Notes: a model not told the origin generated them from the sequence alone. DNA of 46,006 nt from Sunxiuqinia dokdonensis (GCF_001270965.1 NZ_LGIA01000214.1:1-46006); one strand, 5' to 3'; numbered from the stretch's first letter, positions 17,875 to 27,804 are shown. Made by a program: numbers and translations.

Positions 17875-18525
17875 ATGATTCACATTGGAATATATAACGA
17901 GCATAAACTAATGGGCACGGGTCTGGCGGCCATTCTGGAGCAAGTCCCGGATTTTGATGTGCTGTTTTGCACCGAAAATAAGGACAAGCTGATGGTGTTT
18001 GCCCAAAACGGAAATCTGAATATTCTGGTGCTCGCCATTCATGATACTTCCGTGCGAACCATGAACCTGATTGTGCGCTTGTCGCTGATTAATCCCAAAG
18101 CCCGGCTGCTGGTCGTGTCGTTCGACAACAGTGAAGAAACCATTATCAAAATCGTGAAATCAAAAGCCAAAGGCGTTTTGGGGCGCGAAGCGTCGAAAAA
18201 GGAGCTGATTGAAGCCATTTACACCTTGCGAAATGGCTTCGATTATTTTACGAGTTCAATCAGCCAGATGGTACTCAACCAGTATATTAACAAGCTGGAA
18301 ACCCCGGAAAATAAAAACGAGGGCTTGGACAGTTTGAGCGAGCGGCAGATTGAAGTACTCCGGCTTTGGGGAAAAAGCTATTCGAACCAGGAAATTGCCG
18401 ATGAATTGTTTATCAGCGTCCGGACTGTTGATGCCCACAAAAACCACATCATGCAGAAGCTCCAGCTCAAAAGCATGGTCGAGTTGGTTAAATTTTCAAT
18501 TAAAAATAACATCATTGAAATTTGA
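17875..18525 (+). CDS. LuxR/NarL-type regulator with degenerate receiver
   Basis: A 216-residue regulator. The N-terminal 120 residues follow the receiver fold, but the key residues are changed: the acidic pair after strand 1 is Asn8-Glu9 (IYNEH), the phosphoacceptor position after strand 3 is Ala54 (LVLAIHD), and the conserved Lys is Arg104 (LGREAS). Phosphorylation in the normal way is therefore unlikely. The C-terminal part from about 150 is a clear LuxR helix-turn-helix (LSERQIEVLRLWGKSYSNQE, then IADELFISVRTVDAHKNHI). The gene starts 18 bp after the ATP-grasp sensor gene, almost certainly in the same transcript, so the two products probably work together. A stem-loop begins at its stop codon. 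Confidence 0.9.
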   Translation: MIHIGIYNEHKLMGTGLAAILEQVPDFDVLFCTENKDKLMVFAQNGNLNILVLAIHDTSVRTMNLIVRLSLINPKARLLVVSFDNSEETIIKIVKSKAKGVLGREASKKELIEAIYTLRNGFDYFTSSISQMVLNQYINKLETPENKNEGLDSLSERQIEVLRLWGKSYSNQEIADELFISVRTVDAHKNHIMQKLQLKSMVELVKFSIKNNIIEI

Positions 18526-18579
18526 AAACGACGGCAGCCCATTGGTAACTGCCAAACGCAACTGTTTTCAAGGGGCTGC
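18522..18579 (+). promoter_or_regulatory. Two alternative stem-loops after the LuxR gene
   Basis: TTGAAAAC (18522-18529) pairs with GTTTTCAA (18564-18571), with an inner stem GGCAG (18533-18537) / CTGCC (18549-18553). A competing stem is GCAGCCC (18534-18540) with GGGCTGC (18573-18579). There is no T-run, so it is not a standard terminator; an attenuator or 3'-end structure is possible. Confidence 0.45.
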
Positions 18580-18615
18580 AACCGCCTTCCATTATTTATA
18601 ACCGTCTTCCTTCTA

Positions 18616-18636
18616 TAGGTGAATCACCTAATTAGG
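18616..18636. promoter_or_regulatory. Inverted repeats upstream of gdhA (operator candidate)
   Basis: TAGGTGA-A-TCACCTA (18616-18630) is an inverted repeat with 7-bp arms, and it overlaps a perfect 10-bp palindrome CCTAATTAGG (18627-18636). Together they sit 33-53 bp upstream of the gdhA -7 element, where a regulator could bind. The regulator is not known; the LuxR-type protein just upstream is a candidate. Confidence 0.45.
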
Positions 18637-18668
18637 CCCCCAAATTTAAGGTTTGCCCGCTTCTGTAT

Positions 18669-18676
18669 TATTTTTG
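18669..18676 (+). promoter_or_regulatory. -7 promoter element of gdhA
   Basis: TATTTTTG matches TAnnTTTG. A TTTG at 18652-18655 lies 13 bp upstream, shorter than the usual -33 spacing. The leader would be about 80 nt. Confidence 0.5.
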
Positions 18677-18747
18677 GTGAAACGATTCGATTTGGCTGTT
18701 CACTTCGGTAAAACAGCTGATTTCATAGTATCAAAGGAATTAAATAA

Positions 18748-20118
<1,371 letters not shown>

Positions 20119-20149
20119 GAATCGCTGTTGTTTCGACTGTGATCCGGAC

Positions 20150-20210
20150 AACCGCACAATTCAACATACATTGGTTCTTTCCAAAATGTTGGGCTGTGCG
20201 GTTTTTTTTA
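20150..20210 (+). terminator. Rho-independent terminator of gdhA
   Basis: AACCGCACA (20150-20158) pairs with TGTGCGGTT (20195-20203), followed by a T-run; an inner stem CAACAT / ATGTTG is also present. It begins 31 bp after the gdhA stop. Confidence 0.85.
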
Positions 20211-20369
20211 TTGCTTCCGTACTGCCGTTGGTCGCGCCTTACCCCGCAGTTATTTCAAACGAATTCAAATTCACAAATAAATATCATGTTGATTATGGCC
20301 TGTAGTTGCTATTTTAGCGCTTTAATGAATTGATCCATACCAAGAGGTCAGAAATCTTTTTAGAAAATA

Positions 20370-22883
20370 ATGATGAAACGAACAGGATTTTTATTGCTAT
20401 TCCTAATTGCTGCACAAGTGATGTTGGGGCAGAACCAAATTGATTTGAGACAATGGAATTTAACAGTTCCACAGAAATTAAATTTGCCTGCTTTTGCAGA
20501 CAGTCCAAATGTTGAAGGAGAGAAATTTGAAACGGCTGATTTGCTGAAGCATGCTCAAATTTCATTAAAATTTGCCGACTACTCCTGGACATCGATTGAA
20601 TTGGGCCAGGACAGCCTGATAACGGCCAATGCCGGTGAGATGGTTGTGCTGACTGGTTTTCTTTCGACTGATCGCTGGACGAAAGGTTCATTGAAATTGG
20701 CAACCAACGCGGTTTGTGAAATTTATGTCGATGGCGAACTTCAGAAGACACAAAAGGAAGCTGGCCTATCGGAAAATAAAGTCGAACTCAAGCTTCAATC
20801 GGGCAAGCACCCGGTACTCGTCAAGTTGGTTGCGGGCGAAGATTCTTTGAAGTTCCGTGCCGAATTTACTGCCGAAGAAGAATTCGAAACTGCGGAAATA
20901 GACTGGAGTTTATCGCCCAATCGCTATCTAACGATTTACGACGTGTTGGCTGGGAAAGACCTGTCGTCGGCCAAGGTTTCGCCTTCCGGAAAGTACGTGT
21001 TGACCAGTTATTCAGAGAAGGTAGAGAAAACGGGAAAAAGCAAATCGTGGCAGGAGATTTATGATTTGGAGCAAAAGCGATCGGTTGCCATTCTTCGGAA
21101 TCCCGGAATCTCACAAATAAAATGGCTGCCCACATCGGATCGCCTGAGTTATGTGCTTTGGTTTGACGGGAAAGCCGATTTATATGTTTACGATCTGGCT
21201 TCGGGGGTTGAAACGCAAGTGGCTGAAAATCTGGAGGATTTTTCCGGATATACATGGGCTGACAGTGAGGCTTTTGTGATCTATTCGAGAAGCGTGAAAG
21301 CAGAGAAGGCGGGCGACTTAAAGCGCATTTTTGGGAACGACGATCGCCAGCCAAGTTTTCGCAACCGTTCATTTCTAAGTAAAATTGATGTGGCAACCGG
21401 GCAAGTTGTGCCACTGACTGCCGGCAGTTTTTCGTCGAGTTTACACGATATTCATCCTGATGGAAGCAAAATTCTGTTTTCGACCCGCAGAATGGATTAC
21501 GCCGAGGTGCCCTTCTCGAAACAGGATTTGTACGAAATGAACCTGAAAACGCTGGTGCTTGATACCATCTGGAAAGATAAACTGTACGGCGGATCCTGCC
21601 AGTATTCGCCCGATGGGACACAATTGTTGGTAAAAGGCGGGCCCGAGTGTTTTGGCCCGCTTGGGGTGAATGTGAGTGACGGCCGCATTCCGAACAGCTA
21701 CGATTCGCAGCTGTTTCTGTTTGACCTCAAAACCCGGGAAGCTGAACCCATCACCAAGAATTTTGACCCGTCGGTTGATGATGCAAGCTGGACTCAAGGC
21801 AATCGGATTTTCCTGTCGGCTGTTGAGCAGGATTTTAAGGTTTTGTATGAATTCGATCTGAAAAAGAAAGGCTTTCGGAAAATTGAATTGCCGGTTGAGG
21901 TGCTCAATTCCATTGATTTTGCCAATAGCAAGCCAGTAGCCGTTTTCACCGGAAACAGCCAGCAAATGCCCAAAAAACTGTTTGCGCTCGACTTGAAGAA
22001 GGAAAGCAGCAAGCTGATGGCTTTCCCGCAAAAGGAGCAGTTTGAAGACATTGAGTTCGGAACAACCAAAGACTGGAATTTCACCAACAAAAGCGGAACA
22101 AGCATTTCCGGGCGCGTGTATTATCCTCCGGGTTACGAAGCCGGGAAAAAGTACCCGGTCATCGTGAACTTTTATGGCGGAACATCGCCAACTGATCGTT
22201 CGTTTGGCGGACGCTATCCGAAAAATGTATGGGCAGCTGGCGGTTATTTGGTCTACGTGATGCAACCCAGCGGAGCAACCGGCTTTGGCCAGGACTTTTC
22301 GGCCCTGCATGTTAATGGCTGGGGCGCTGAGGCGATTGATGACATTATTGAAGGAACGGAAAAGTTTTTGGCTGCACATCCCGAAGCGGATGCCGCCAAT
22401 GTTGGCTGTATTGGTGCGTCGTATGGCGGATTTACCACCATGCTGTTGCAAACCCGGACCGACTTGTTTAAAACAGCCATTTCGCATGCGGGCATCAGTT
22501 CCATCACCAGCTACTGGGGCGAGGGCTACTGGGGCTATTCCTACAACGCCGGAGCTGCCAAGTTTAGCTACCCCTGGAACCGAAAAGATATTTTTGTGGA
22601 CAACAGTCCGTTGTACAATGCCGACAAATTTAACAACTCGATCTTGTTGCTGCACGGAACGGCAGATACCAATGTACCGGTTGGCGAAAGTTTACAGTAT
22701 TACGCTGCTCTAAAGCTGCTGGGCAAAGAGGTGGAAATGGTGTTGGTTGAAGGCGAAGACCACTGGGTGTTGGATTACGACAAACGGCTGAAATGGCACT
22801 ACACCATCATGTCGTGGTTCGATAAGAAACTGAAAAACCAGCCGCAGCAATGGGGCGATCTGTATCCTGAGAAAAATTTGTAG
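20370..22883 (+). CDS. S9 family (prolyl oligopeptidase-type) peptidase, exported
   Basis: An 837-residue exported serine peptidase. A signal peptide ends near residue 20 (MMKRTGFLLLFLIAAQ...GQNQ). An N-terminal beta-rich part (about 30-185) precedes a beta-propeller-like region (about 190-560) with repeats such as AKVSPSGKYVLTSYSE and DIHPDGSKILFSTRRMDY, and then the alpha/beta-hydrolase domain. The catalytic triad can be read: Ser684 in GASYGG, Asp766 in HGTADTNVP and His798 in GEDHW. It belongs to the DPP IV/acylaminoacyl-peptidase side of the S9 family; the extra N-terminal domain makes it longer than usual. The likely role is degradation of peptides in the periplasm. Start: tandem ATG codons at 20370/20373. 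Transcribed in the same direction as gdhA, but after its terminator. Confidence 0.92.
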   Translation: MMKRTGFLLLFLIAAQVMLGQNQIDLRQWNLTVPQKLNLPAFADSPNVEGEKFETADLLKHAQISLKFADYSWTSIELGQDSLITANAGEMVVLTGFLSTDRWTKGSLKLATNAVCEIYVDGELQKTQKEAGLSENKVELKLQSGKHPVLVKLVAGEDSLKFRAEFTAEEEFETAEIDWSLSPNRYLTIYDVLAGKDLSSAKVSPSGKYVLTSYSEKVEKTGKSKSWQEIYDLEQKRSVAILRNPGISQIKWLPTSDRLSYVLWFDGKADLYVYDLASGVETQVAENLEDFSGYTWADSEAFVIYSRSVKAEKAGDLKRIFGNDDRQPSFRNRSFLSKIDVATGQVVPLTAGSFSSSLHDIHPDGSKILFSTRRMDYAEVPFSKQDLYEMNLKTLVLDTIWKDKLYGGSCQYSPDGTQLLVKGGPECFGPLGVNVSDGRIPNSYDSQLFLFDLKTREAEPITKNFDPSVDDASWTQGNRIFLSAVEQDFKVLYEFDLKKKGFRKIELPVEVLNSIDFANSKPVAVFTGNSQQMPKKLFALDLKKESSKLMAFPQKEQFEDIEFGTTKDWNFTNKSGTSISGRVYYPPGYEAGKKYPVIVNFYGGTSPTDRSFGGRYPKNVWAAGGYLVYVMQPSGATGFGQDFSALHVNGWGAEAIDDIIEGTEKFLAAHPEADAANVGCIGASYGGFTTMLLQTRTDLFKTAISHAGISSITSYWGEGYWGYSYNAGAAKFSYPWNRKDIFVDNSPLYNADKFNNSILLLHGTADTNVPVGESLQYYAALKLLGKEVEMVLVEGEDHWVLDYDKRLKWHYTIMSWFDKKLKNQPQQWGDLYPEKNL

Positions 22884-22976
22884 GCGCAAAACGATCATAC
22901 AATCAGACGATGGAGAACACTAAGTCAATCAGGAGATCAAGGAATCATTAAATTTTGGGCGGACCTTGTTTTCTGG

Positions 22977-23008
22977 TTTTCAATCCACCTGAAAATTGAA
23001 TACTTTTG
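22977..23008 (+). promoter_or_regulatory. Promoter of gpmI
   Basis: TTTT(C) at 22977-22980 and TACTTTTG at 23001-23008 are separated by 20 bp. This fits the Bacteroidota -33/-7 arrangement; the ATG is at 23047. Confidence 0.6.
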
Positions 23009-23046
23009 TGCCGCAAATAGTTAATTATTTAAAACGATTATAAATT

Positions 23047-24579
23047 ATGGCTTCTGTACAAAAAACCTTTTTGATGATTCTGGATGGCTGGGGAATCGGT
23101 GACGGCTCGAAAAACGACATCGTGGCAACCGCTCCAACGCCGTTTATGGATTCATTACTGAAAGAATATCCCAACTCACAATTGCTTACTTCAGGCGAAA
23201 ACGTAGGCTTGCCCGACGGACAAATGGGTAACTCCGAAGTGGGACACCTGAATATTGGTGCCGGCCGTGTGCTGTATCAAGACATGGTGAAAATTACCAA
23301 AGCAATACGGGATCGTTCATTGTGGGAAAATCCACAATTGCTGAAAGCTTATCAATACGCCAAAGACAACAATAAGAAAGTGCACCTGATCGGGCTGGTT
23401 GGCCCTGGAGGTGTGCACGCACTGAGTTCGCATATGGTGGCCCTTTGCCAAATGGCTACCGATTTGGGACTCGAAGATGTATTTGTTCACGGACTGACGG
23501 ATGGCCGTGACACCGACCCGCGTTCAGGCTACGGTTTCCTCGAAACTGACCTGGAAGCATTGAAGGGAACGAACGGTAAATTCGCTTCTATCATTGGGCG
23601 CTACTACGGCATGGACCGGGATAAAAATTACGACCGCCTGAAACTGGCTTACGATTTATACACCAAAGGCAAAGGTGAAAAATCAACGGATTTGTTGGCT
23701 TCCATCCAGGCTTCGTACGACGCCGGAGTAACCGACGAGTTTATCAAGCCCATTTGTATGGTGAAAGAAGATGGCAGCCCGGTTGGGGTGATTGAAGAAG
23801 GAGATGTGGTGATTTGCTACAACTTCCGCACCGACCGTTTGCGTCAAACCACCATCGCATTTACGCAACAGGATTTACCTGAATTCGGCATGCACACCAT
23901 GAACCTGGAATGGTACACGATGACCAGTTACAAAGCGGATTTCAAGAATGTCAATGTCATTTTTGAAAAAGAAAATCCAACCAACACCATGGGCGAAATC
24001 GTGTCGAAAGCCGGCTTGAAACAAATCCGGATTGCCGAAACCGAGAAGTACGCACACGTCACCTTCTTTTTCAGTGGTGGCCGCGAAGAGGAATTTGAGG
24101 GAGAAAGCCGCCTTCTGGTCCAATCGCCGAAAGTTCCGACTTATGACCTTCAACCCGAAATGTCGGCACCCAAAATTAAGGATGCCATCATTCCTGAGTT
24201 GCACAAAGGCGAAGTGGATTTTGTTTGCCTGAACTTTGCAAACGGTGATATGGTTGGCCATACCGGCGACTATGAGGCAATCAGCAAAGCCATTACGGCG
24301 GTTGACGCCTGTGCCAAAGAAGTGGTGGAAGCTGCGCGTGCCAACAACTACAATGTGCTGATTATTGCCGACCACGGAAACGCGGACAATGCGGTTAACC
24401 CTGATGGATCGCCCAATACCGCACACTCGTTGAACCCGGTTCCTTGCATTTATGTGAGCGACGACAAAAATTTGAAGCTAAGCAATGGGGTTTTGGCTGA
24501 TGTTGCTCCCACGCTACTTTCGGAAATGGGATTGGAAATTCCGAAGGAAATGACCGGAAAAGTTTTGATTGAACGATAA
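23047..24579 (+). CDS. gpmI: 2,3-bisphosphoglycerate-independent phosphoglycerate mutase
   Basis: Interconverts 3- and 2-phosphoglycerate in glycolysis, with two Mn ions and a phosphoserine intermediate. The 510-residue length is standard. Visible are MILDGWGIG (Asp13, metal), the catalytic Ser63 in MGNSEVGHLNIGAGR, HGLTDGRDTDPRSG, the IGRYYGMDRD segment, NFRTDRLRQ, FFSGGREEEF, NFANGDMVGHTGDYEA and IIADHGNADN, which hold the remaining metal ligands. It has its own promoter at 22977-23008. After the stop comes a long palindrome and then the DUF3109 gene. Confidence 0.98.
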   Translation: MASVQKTFLMILDGWGIGDGSKNDIVATAPTPFMDSLLKEYPNSQLLTSGENVGLPDGQMGNSEVGHLNIGAGRVLYQDMVKITKAIRDRSLWENPQLLKAYQYAKDNNKKVHLIGLVGPGGVHALSSHMVALCQMATDLGLEDVFVHGLTDGRDTDPRSGYGFLETDLEALKGTNGKFASIIGRYYGMDRDKNYDRLKLAYDLYTKGKGEKSTDLLASIQASYDAGVTDEFIKPICMVKEDGSPVGVIEEGDVVICYNFRTDRLRQTTIAFTQQDLPEFGMHTMNLEWYTMTSYKADFKNVNVIFEKENPTNTMGEIVSKAGLKQIRIAETEKYAHVTFFFSGGREEEFEGESRLLVQSPKVPTYDLQPEMSAPKIKDAIIPELHKGEVDFVCLNFANGDMVGHTGDYEAISKAITAVDACAKEVVEAARANNYNVLIIADHGNADNAVNPDGSPNTAHSLNPVPCIYVSDDKNLKLSNGVLADVAPTLLSEMGLEIPKEMTGKVLIER

Positions 24580-24619
24580 ATAGTTGGGAAGGTTGCATTA
24601 AGATCGTTTCGTTGATCCC

Positions 24620-24686
24620 GTCACCCTGAACTTGTTTCAGATCTTTCCAGAGATTGAAACAGGTCCTGAAACAAGTTCAGGGTGAC
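24620..24686. repeat. REP-like long palindrome
   Basis: Two 21-bp arms, 24620-24640 and 24666-24686, are perfect reverse complements (left arm begins GTCACCCTGAACTTG), with a 25-nt spacer. The spacer adds an inner hairpin: TGTTTCAGATCT pairs in part with AGATTGAAACA. This two-hairpin form is like REP/BIME elements. A RAYT transposase, the class tied to REP elements, lies 7 kb away. It might also end the gpmI transcript. Confidence 0.75.
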
Positions 24687-24739
24687 TCTTTAACTGAAAT
24701 TTTAATACAACCTTCCTTTCTCATTATAGGATCGAGCAC

Positions 24740-25315
24740 ATGCTGGAAATTGGAAAAGCCCTTGTAAGTTTGGATTTGTTGGAGGAACACTTCCTTTGTG
24801 ATTTATTTAAATGCAAAGGAGCCTGCTGCGTGGAAGGTGATTCGGGAGCACCGCTAACTCAGGAAGAGGCCATTAAGCTTGAAGAGATTCTGCCGTTAGT
24901 GGAACCATACATGACATCTGAGGGAAAAGCCGTTGTTGGGCACCAGGGAACCAGCGTGGTGGATTCGGACGGCGATACGGTAACGCCGCTGGTGAACAAC
25001 CGCGAGTGTGCGTTCACTTTTAAAGACGAGCATGGCATTGTGAAATGTGCCGTCGAAAAAGCCTTCCTGGATGGCAAAACCGACTTTCGAAAGCCGGTGT
25101 CCTGTCACCTTTTTCCCATCCGCATCTCCGAGTACAAGCGTTTTGATGCCGTGAACTACCAGGAACTAAAAATCTGCAAGCCGGGCCGTGAATGTGGTCG
25201 CGGTCAGAAACTTCCCTTGTACAAATTTCTGAAAGAACCTTTGATCCGTAAATACGGCGAGAGCTGGTACAAACAGCTTGAGGTTGCTGCCGAGGCAGAG
25301 CCCTGGAAGAAATAG
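24740..25315 (+). CDS. DUF3109 family cysteine-rich protein
   Basis: A 191-residue cytosolic protein of unknown function, conserved in Bacteroidota as DUF3109 (recognised from memory). Cysteines cluster as FLCDLFKCKGACC near residues 19-31, then one in NNRECAF, one in GIVKCAVE, one in PVSCHLFPIR and two in ICKPGRECG. This is like the YkgJ-type CxxxCxxCC metal-binding proteins, so a zinc or Fe-S site is likely. No signal peptide. The ATG at 24740 follows the palindrome by 53 bp; gpmI is upstream on the same strand. Confidence 0.8.
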   Translation: MLEIGKALVSLDLLEEHFLCDLFKCKGACCVEGDSGAPLTQEEAIKLEEILPLVEPYMTSEGKAVVGHQGTSVVDSDGDTVTPLVNNRECAFTFKDEHGIVKCAVEKAFLDGKTDFRKPVSCHLFPIRISEYKRFDAVNYQELKICKPGRECGRGQKLPLYKFLKEPLIRKYGESWYKQLEVAAEAEPWKK

Positions 25316-25358
25316 CTTCTCTTTTTTTAATTCACCCAATTCGTATTTCTTTATTTCA

Positions 25359-25366
25359 TAAATTTG
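25359..25366 (+). promoter_or_regulatory. -7 promoter element of the small exported protein
   Basis: TAAATTTG matches TAnnTTTG, about 75 bp before the chosen ATG at 25441. Confidence 0.4.
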
Positions 25367-25440
25367 GTGGTGTTATGGGGGCTTGAGTCGAAATTTTTTT
25401 GAGATTCATTCCAATGTGTAATCCAATTAAACCAAATGAA

Positions 25441-25818
25441 ATGAGACAAATCTGTTTATTTTTTGTGCTGGCTACCGTCAGCTTGCTGATTGCCGTTCCG
25501 GCGAGTGCATCCGAAAACGAAAGTATAAAAGGTACCTGGGAATATCAAGTTCCGGCGGCGGCATACGAGTACAGTAAAGGGCAGTTGATTATTGCGGAAA
25601 AAGATGGTGAGCTGACCTTAGTTGTTAAATTTATGGATGGAACCAAAATTCCAGGTGAACAAGTGAAGTTCGAAGACAACCAACTAACATTTGGCGTAAC
25701 GCTCGACAATGAATTCATTAAGGTGGCCTGTTTGCTTGACGATGGAAAACTGGCTGGTGAAGTTCAGTCGCCCGAAGGACCTACCCAGCTTACCGCAACA
25801 AAGAAGAAGCAGGAATAG
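25441..25818 (+). CDS. Small exported protein of unknown function
   Basis: 125 residues. The N terminus is a clear Sec signal peptide (MRQICLFFVLATVSLLIAVP, cleavage likely after ASA). The mature part (about 100 residues) is mostly beta strands with a repeated charged/hydrophobic rhythm (IKGTWEYQV, GQLIIAEKDGELTLVVKFMD, VKFEDNQLTFGVTLD, VACLLDDGKLAGEVQSPEG), suggesting a small lipocalin- or calycin-like beta barrel in the periplasm. No catalytic motif. I chose the ATG at 25441, since the 14 codons upstream would put charged and polar residues before the signal peptide. It ends at a shared terminator. Confidence 0.75.
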   Translation: MRQICLFFVLATVSLLIAVPASASENESIKGTWEYQVPAAAYEYSKGQLIIAEKDGELTLVVKFMDGTKIPGEQVKFEDNQLTFGVTLDNEFIKVACLLDDGKLAGEVQSPEGPTQLTATKKKQE

Positions 25819-25830
25819 CCTCAAAAAAAG

Positions 25831-25882
25831 AAAAAAGCATCGCTGGTGTTTCAGCTTCTGCACGACTGGCGATGCTTTTTTT
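25831..25882. terminator. Bidirectional terminator between convergent genes
   Basis: AAAAAAGCATCGC (25831-25843) pairs perfectly with GCGATGCTTTTTT (25869-25881), with T-runs on both strands. It serves the small exported protein on the plus strand and overlaps the stop of the sulfatase on the minus strand. Confidence 0.85.
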
Positions 25883-27770
25883 ATAAGGCAGTACCCGTAT
25901 CGAGCGTGCTTTTGTCAATGTTGTTTTTATCCAGCAGCCATTCTACTACGCGCAGGTCGTACCGGTTAGGGCTTCTGTCGTCCTTGAATTTTTCTGTCAT
26001 GGTCATAATCGCATCCTGAACCTCAGGGGTGAATTCGTTGGTATAGTCGATGGCATTCAGCGCATGCGTGCGTGCAAACGGGTCGGGATGATCCAGCACA
26101 TTTAGCAAGGCCTCGAGCGCTGTTTCTTCTTCACCCAAATAATACAAAGCTTCGGCGGCCACAGTGACTACATTGGGCGATGAATCTTCCAAGGCGTTTT
26201 TCAATGGGTCTTTCGCGGATTGTGCATCCGGTCCCAAGCTCAAAAGTCCTGTTGCTCCCCAGTATCGAATGATTTCACTATTATTGCTAAGCAGCTGAAT
26301 GAGTTGCGGAAGGTTTTCCTTTTTGCCCAAAGTGGCCAGCTCGGCTGTTGCGATAATCTCTTCGAGTGGAAGCTGGCCTGTTCTGAGTAAATCATAAATC
26401 GGTTGATTTTCAGCCATCATGTTTCGTTTGGCTTCGGGAATAAACCCGGTGTCGAAAATACGAATCATCCAATCATTATTGGCTTTCCGCATCCGTTCCA
26501 TGACTTCGCTGTAGTTCGGGTCTTCAGCCAGGTTGTTAACCTCCCAAGGGTCATTTTCGGTGTCATACAATTCCTCTGCGGGTTTGGTATTCCAGAAAAT
26601 CGATTGTTGTTCGTTGCATTCACCATTCAAATAAGCCTGTTCCCACGAAGGCATGGACGGCGCTTTCCAAAGGTAGTTCAAGTGCTGCCCGTAAATGCGG
26701 TAGGGCATGTAGTTACGGATGTAGCGGAACCTCTGATCGCGCACGGCACGGCTCATGTCGTAACGCTCGTCCATACGGCCACGGAACATGCAGGCGTATT
26801 GCGGATCTGCTGTTTTCTGGTTTCCCAGGAATGCATCTCCTTGCATGTAGTCGGGTATTTCAACCCCTATAATGCTTAGCAGCGTTGGCGCCAAATCGAC
26901 AAAGCTGATGAGTCGGTTGATTTTTGAACCTGTTTTTTCTGCCGGAAACAGGTGTTTGTATTTCTCGGGGATGCGAACGATAAACGGGACGCGGGTGCCG
27001 GTTTCGTAAACAAATCGCTTGCTTCGACCCAATACCCCGCCATGATCGCCATAATAAAAAACGATGGTATTGTCGGCCAAGCCTGATTCTTCCAGTTCTT
27101 TTAGCTTTTCGCCAATCCAGGTATCCATGTCTTCCACTTTGTCATAGTACTGAGCCCAGTCGTGTCTCATTTCCGGCGTGTCAGGATGGTAGGGCGGCAA
27201 CTGTACTTCTACCGGGTTATGCCGGAGTTCTTCCGTTGGAACCCATTTGTGCAAGCTGCTCTCGTGGCTGATAGTGGAATTGAAAATAGCAAAAAATGGT
27301 TGGTCTGGGCGGCGGTTTTTATAATGTGCATTCCCGCTGCTTTCGTTCCAAATCGAATCTGACTGTTCCGCTGCGATGTTGTAATCTTCTTTCGAGTTGT
27401 TGGTGCAGTAATAACCCTTTTCCCTTAAAAATTCAGGAAAAAGCCGGATAATATCCGATTTCTGGTAGTAGCTTCGCATGTGCTGATGGCCCCCCGAATT
27501 GGCGTAAACACCAGTAATAATGGTATTTCTTGCAGGTGCGCAGACTGGCGCATTCGCGTAAGCGTGGGTGTATAAAAAGCCCTCCGATGCCAGTTGGTCC
27601 AGGTTTGGAGTTGTGGCAAATACATCACCGTAACAACCCAATAGCGGGCTATTATCTTCGCTGGTAAGCCATAAAATGTTGGGCAATTCTTTCGCTTGCT
27701 GGCTCTGGCAGGCGTTCAGTCCAATTGTTGTAAGCAGAGCCAGGCCCAGGAATTGGTTGTTTTTTTTCAT
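25881..27770 (-). CDS. Sulfatase lipoprotein with C-terminal HEAT-like repeats
   Basis: A 629-residue exported sulfatase. Signal peptide with lipobox (GLNAC, Cys21). The alkaline-phosphatase-type sulfatase domain starts ILWLTSEDNSPLLGCYG (metal Asp), and the active-site signature is PVCAPARNTIITG, where Cys77 would become formylglycine (C-x-P-x-R). Further motifs are YYGDHGGVLGRSKRF and the typical C-terminal LYDTENDPWEVNNLAEDP. Residues about 485-600 then form HEAT-like helical repeats (IRYWGATGLLSLGPDAQ, NVVTVAAEALYYLGEE, FARTHALNAID). It resembles heparan/sulfamidase-type S1 sulfatases in its core, but the substrate is unknown. The maturase for the formylglycine is not in this window. I chose the ATG at 27770. 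Downstream of VOC and HD genes, 34-bp gaps, probably one operon. Confidence 0.9.
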   Translation of the reverse strand: MKKNNQFLGLALLTTIGLNACQSQQAKELPNILWLTSEDNSPLLGCYGDVFATTPNLDQLASEGFLYTHAYANAPVCAPARNTIITGVYANSGGHQHMRSYYQKSDIIRLFPEFLREKGYYCTNNSKEDYNIAAEQSDSIWNESSGNAHYKNRRPDQPFFAIFNSTISHESSLHKWVPTEELRHNPVEVQLPPYHPDTPEMRHDWAQYYDKVEDMDTWIGEKLKELEESGLADNTIVFYYGDHGGVLGRSKRFVYETGTRVPFIVRIPEKYKHLFPAEKTGSKINRLISFVDLAPTLLSIIGVEIPDYMQGDAFLGNQKTADPQYACMFRGRMDERYDMSRAVRDQRFRYIRNYMPYRIYGQHLNYLWKAPSMPSWEQAYLNGECNEQQSIFWNTKPAEELYDTENDPWEVNNLAEDPNYSEVMERMRKANNDWMIRIFDTGFIPEAKRNMMAENQPIYDLLRTGQLPLEEIIATAELATLGKKENLPQLIQLLSNNSEIIRYWGATGLLSLGPDAQSAKDPLKNALEDSSPNVVTVAAEALYYLGEEETALEALLNVLDHPDPFARTHALNAIDYTNEFTPEVQDAIMTMTEKFKDDRSPNRYDLRVVEWLLDKNNIDKSTLDTGTAL

Positions 27771-27804
27771 TGTCAATATAGACAGTTTCGTCGTTTAGTC
27801 TAAT

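Noticed and set aside
21441-22655. Long minus-strand open frame (404 codons) inside the S9 peptidase gene
   Set aside because: Antisense to the catalytic domain with its intact Ser-Asp-His triad, and no family-like motif.
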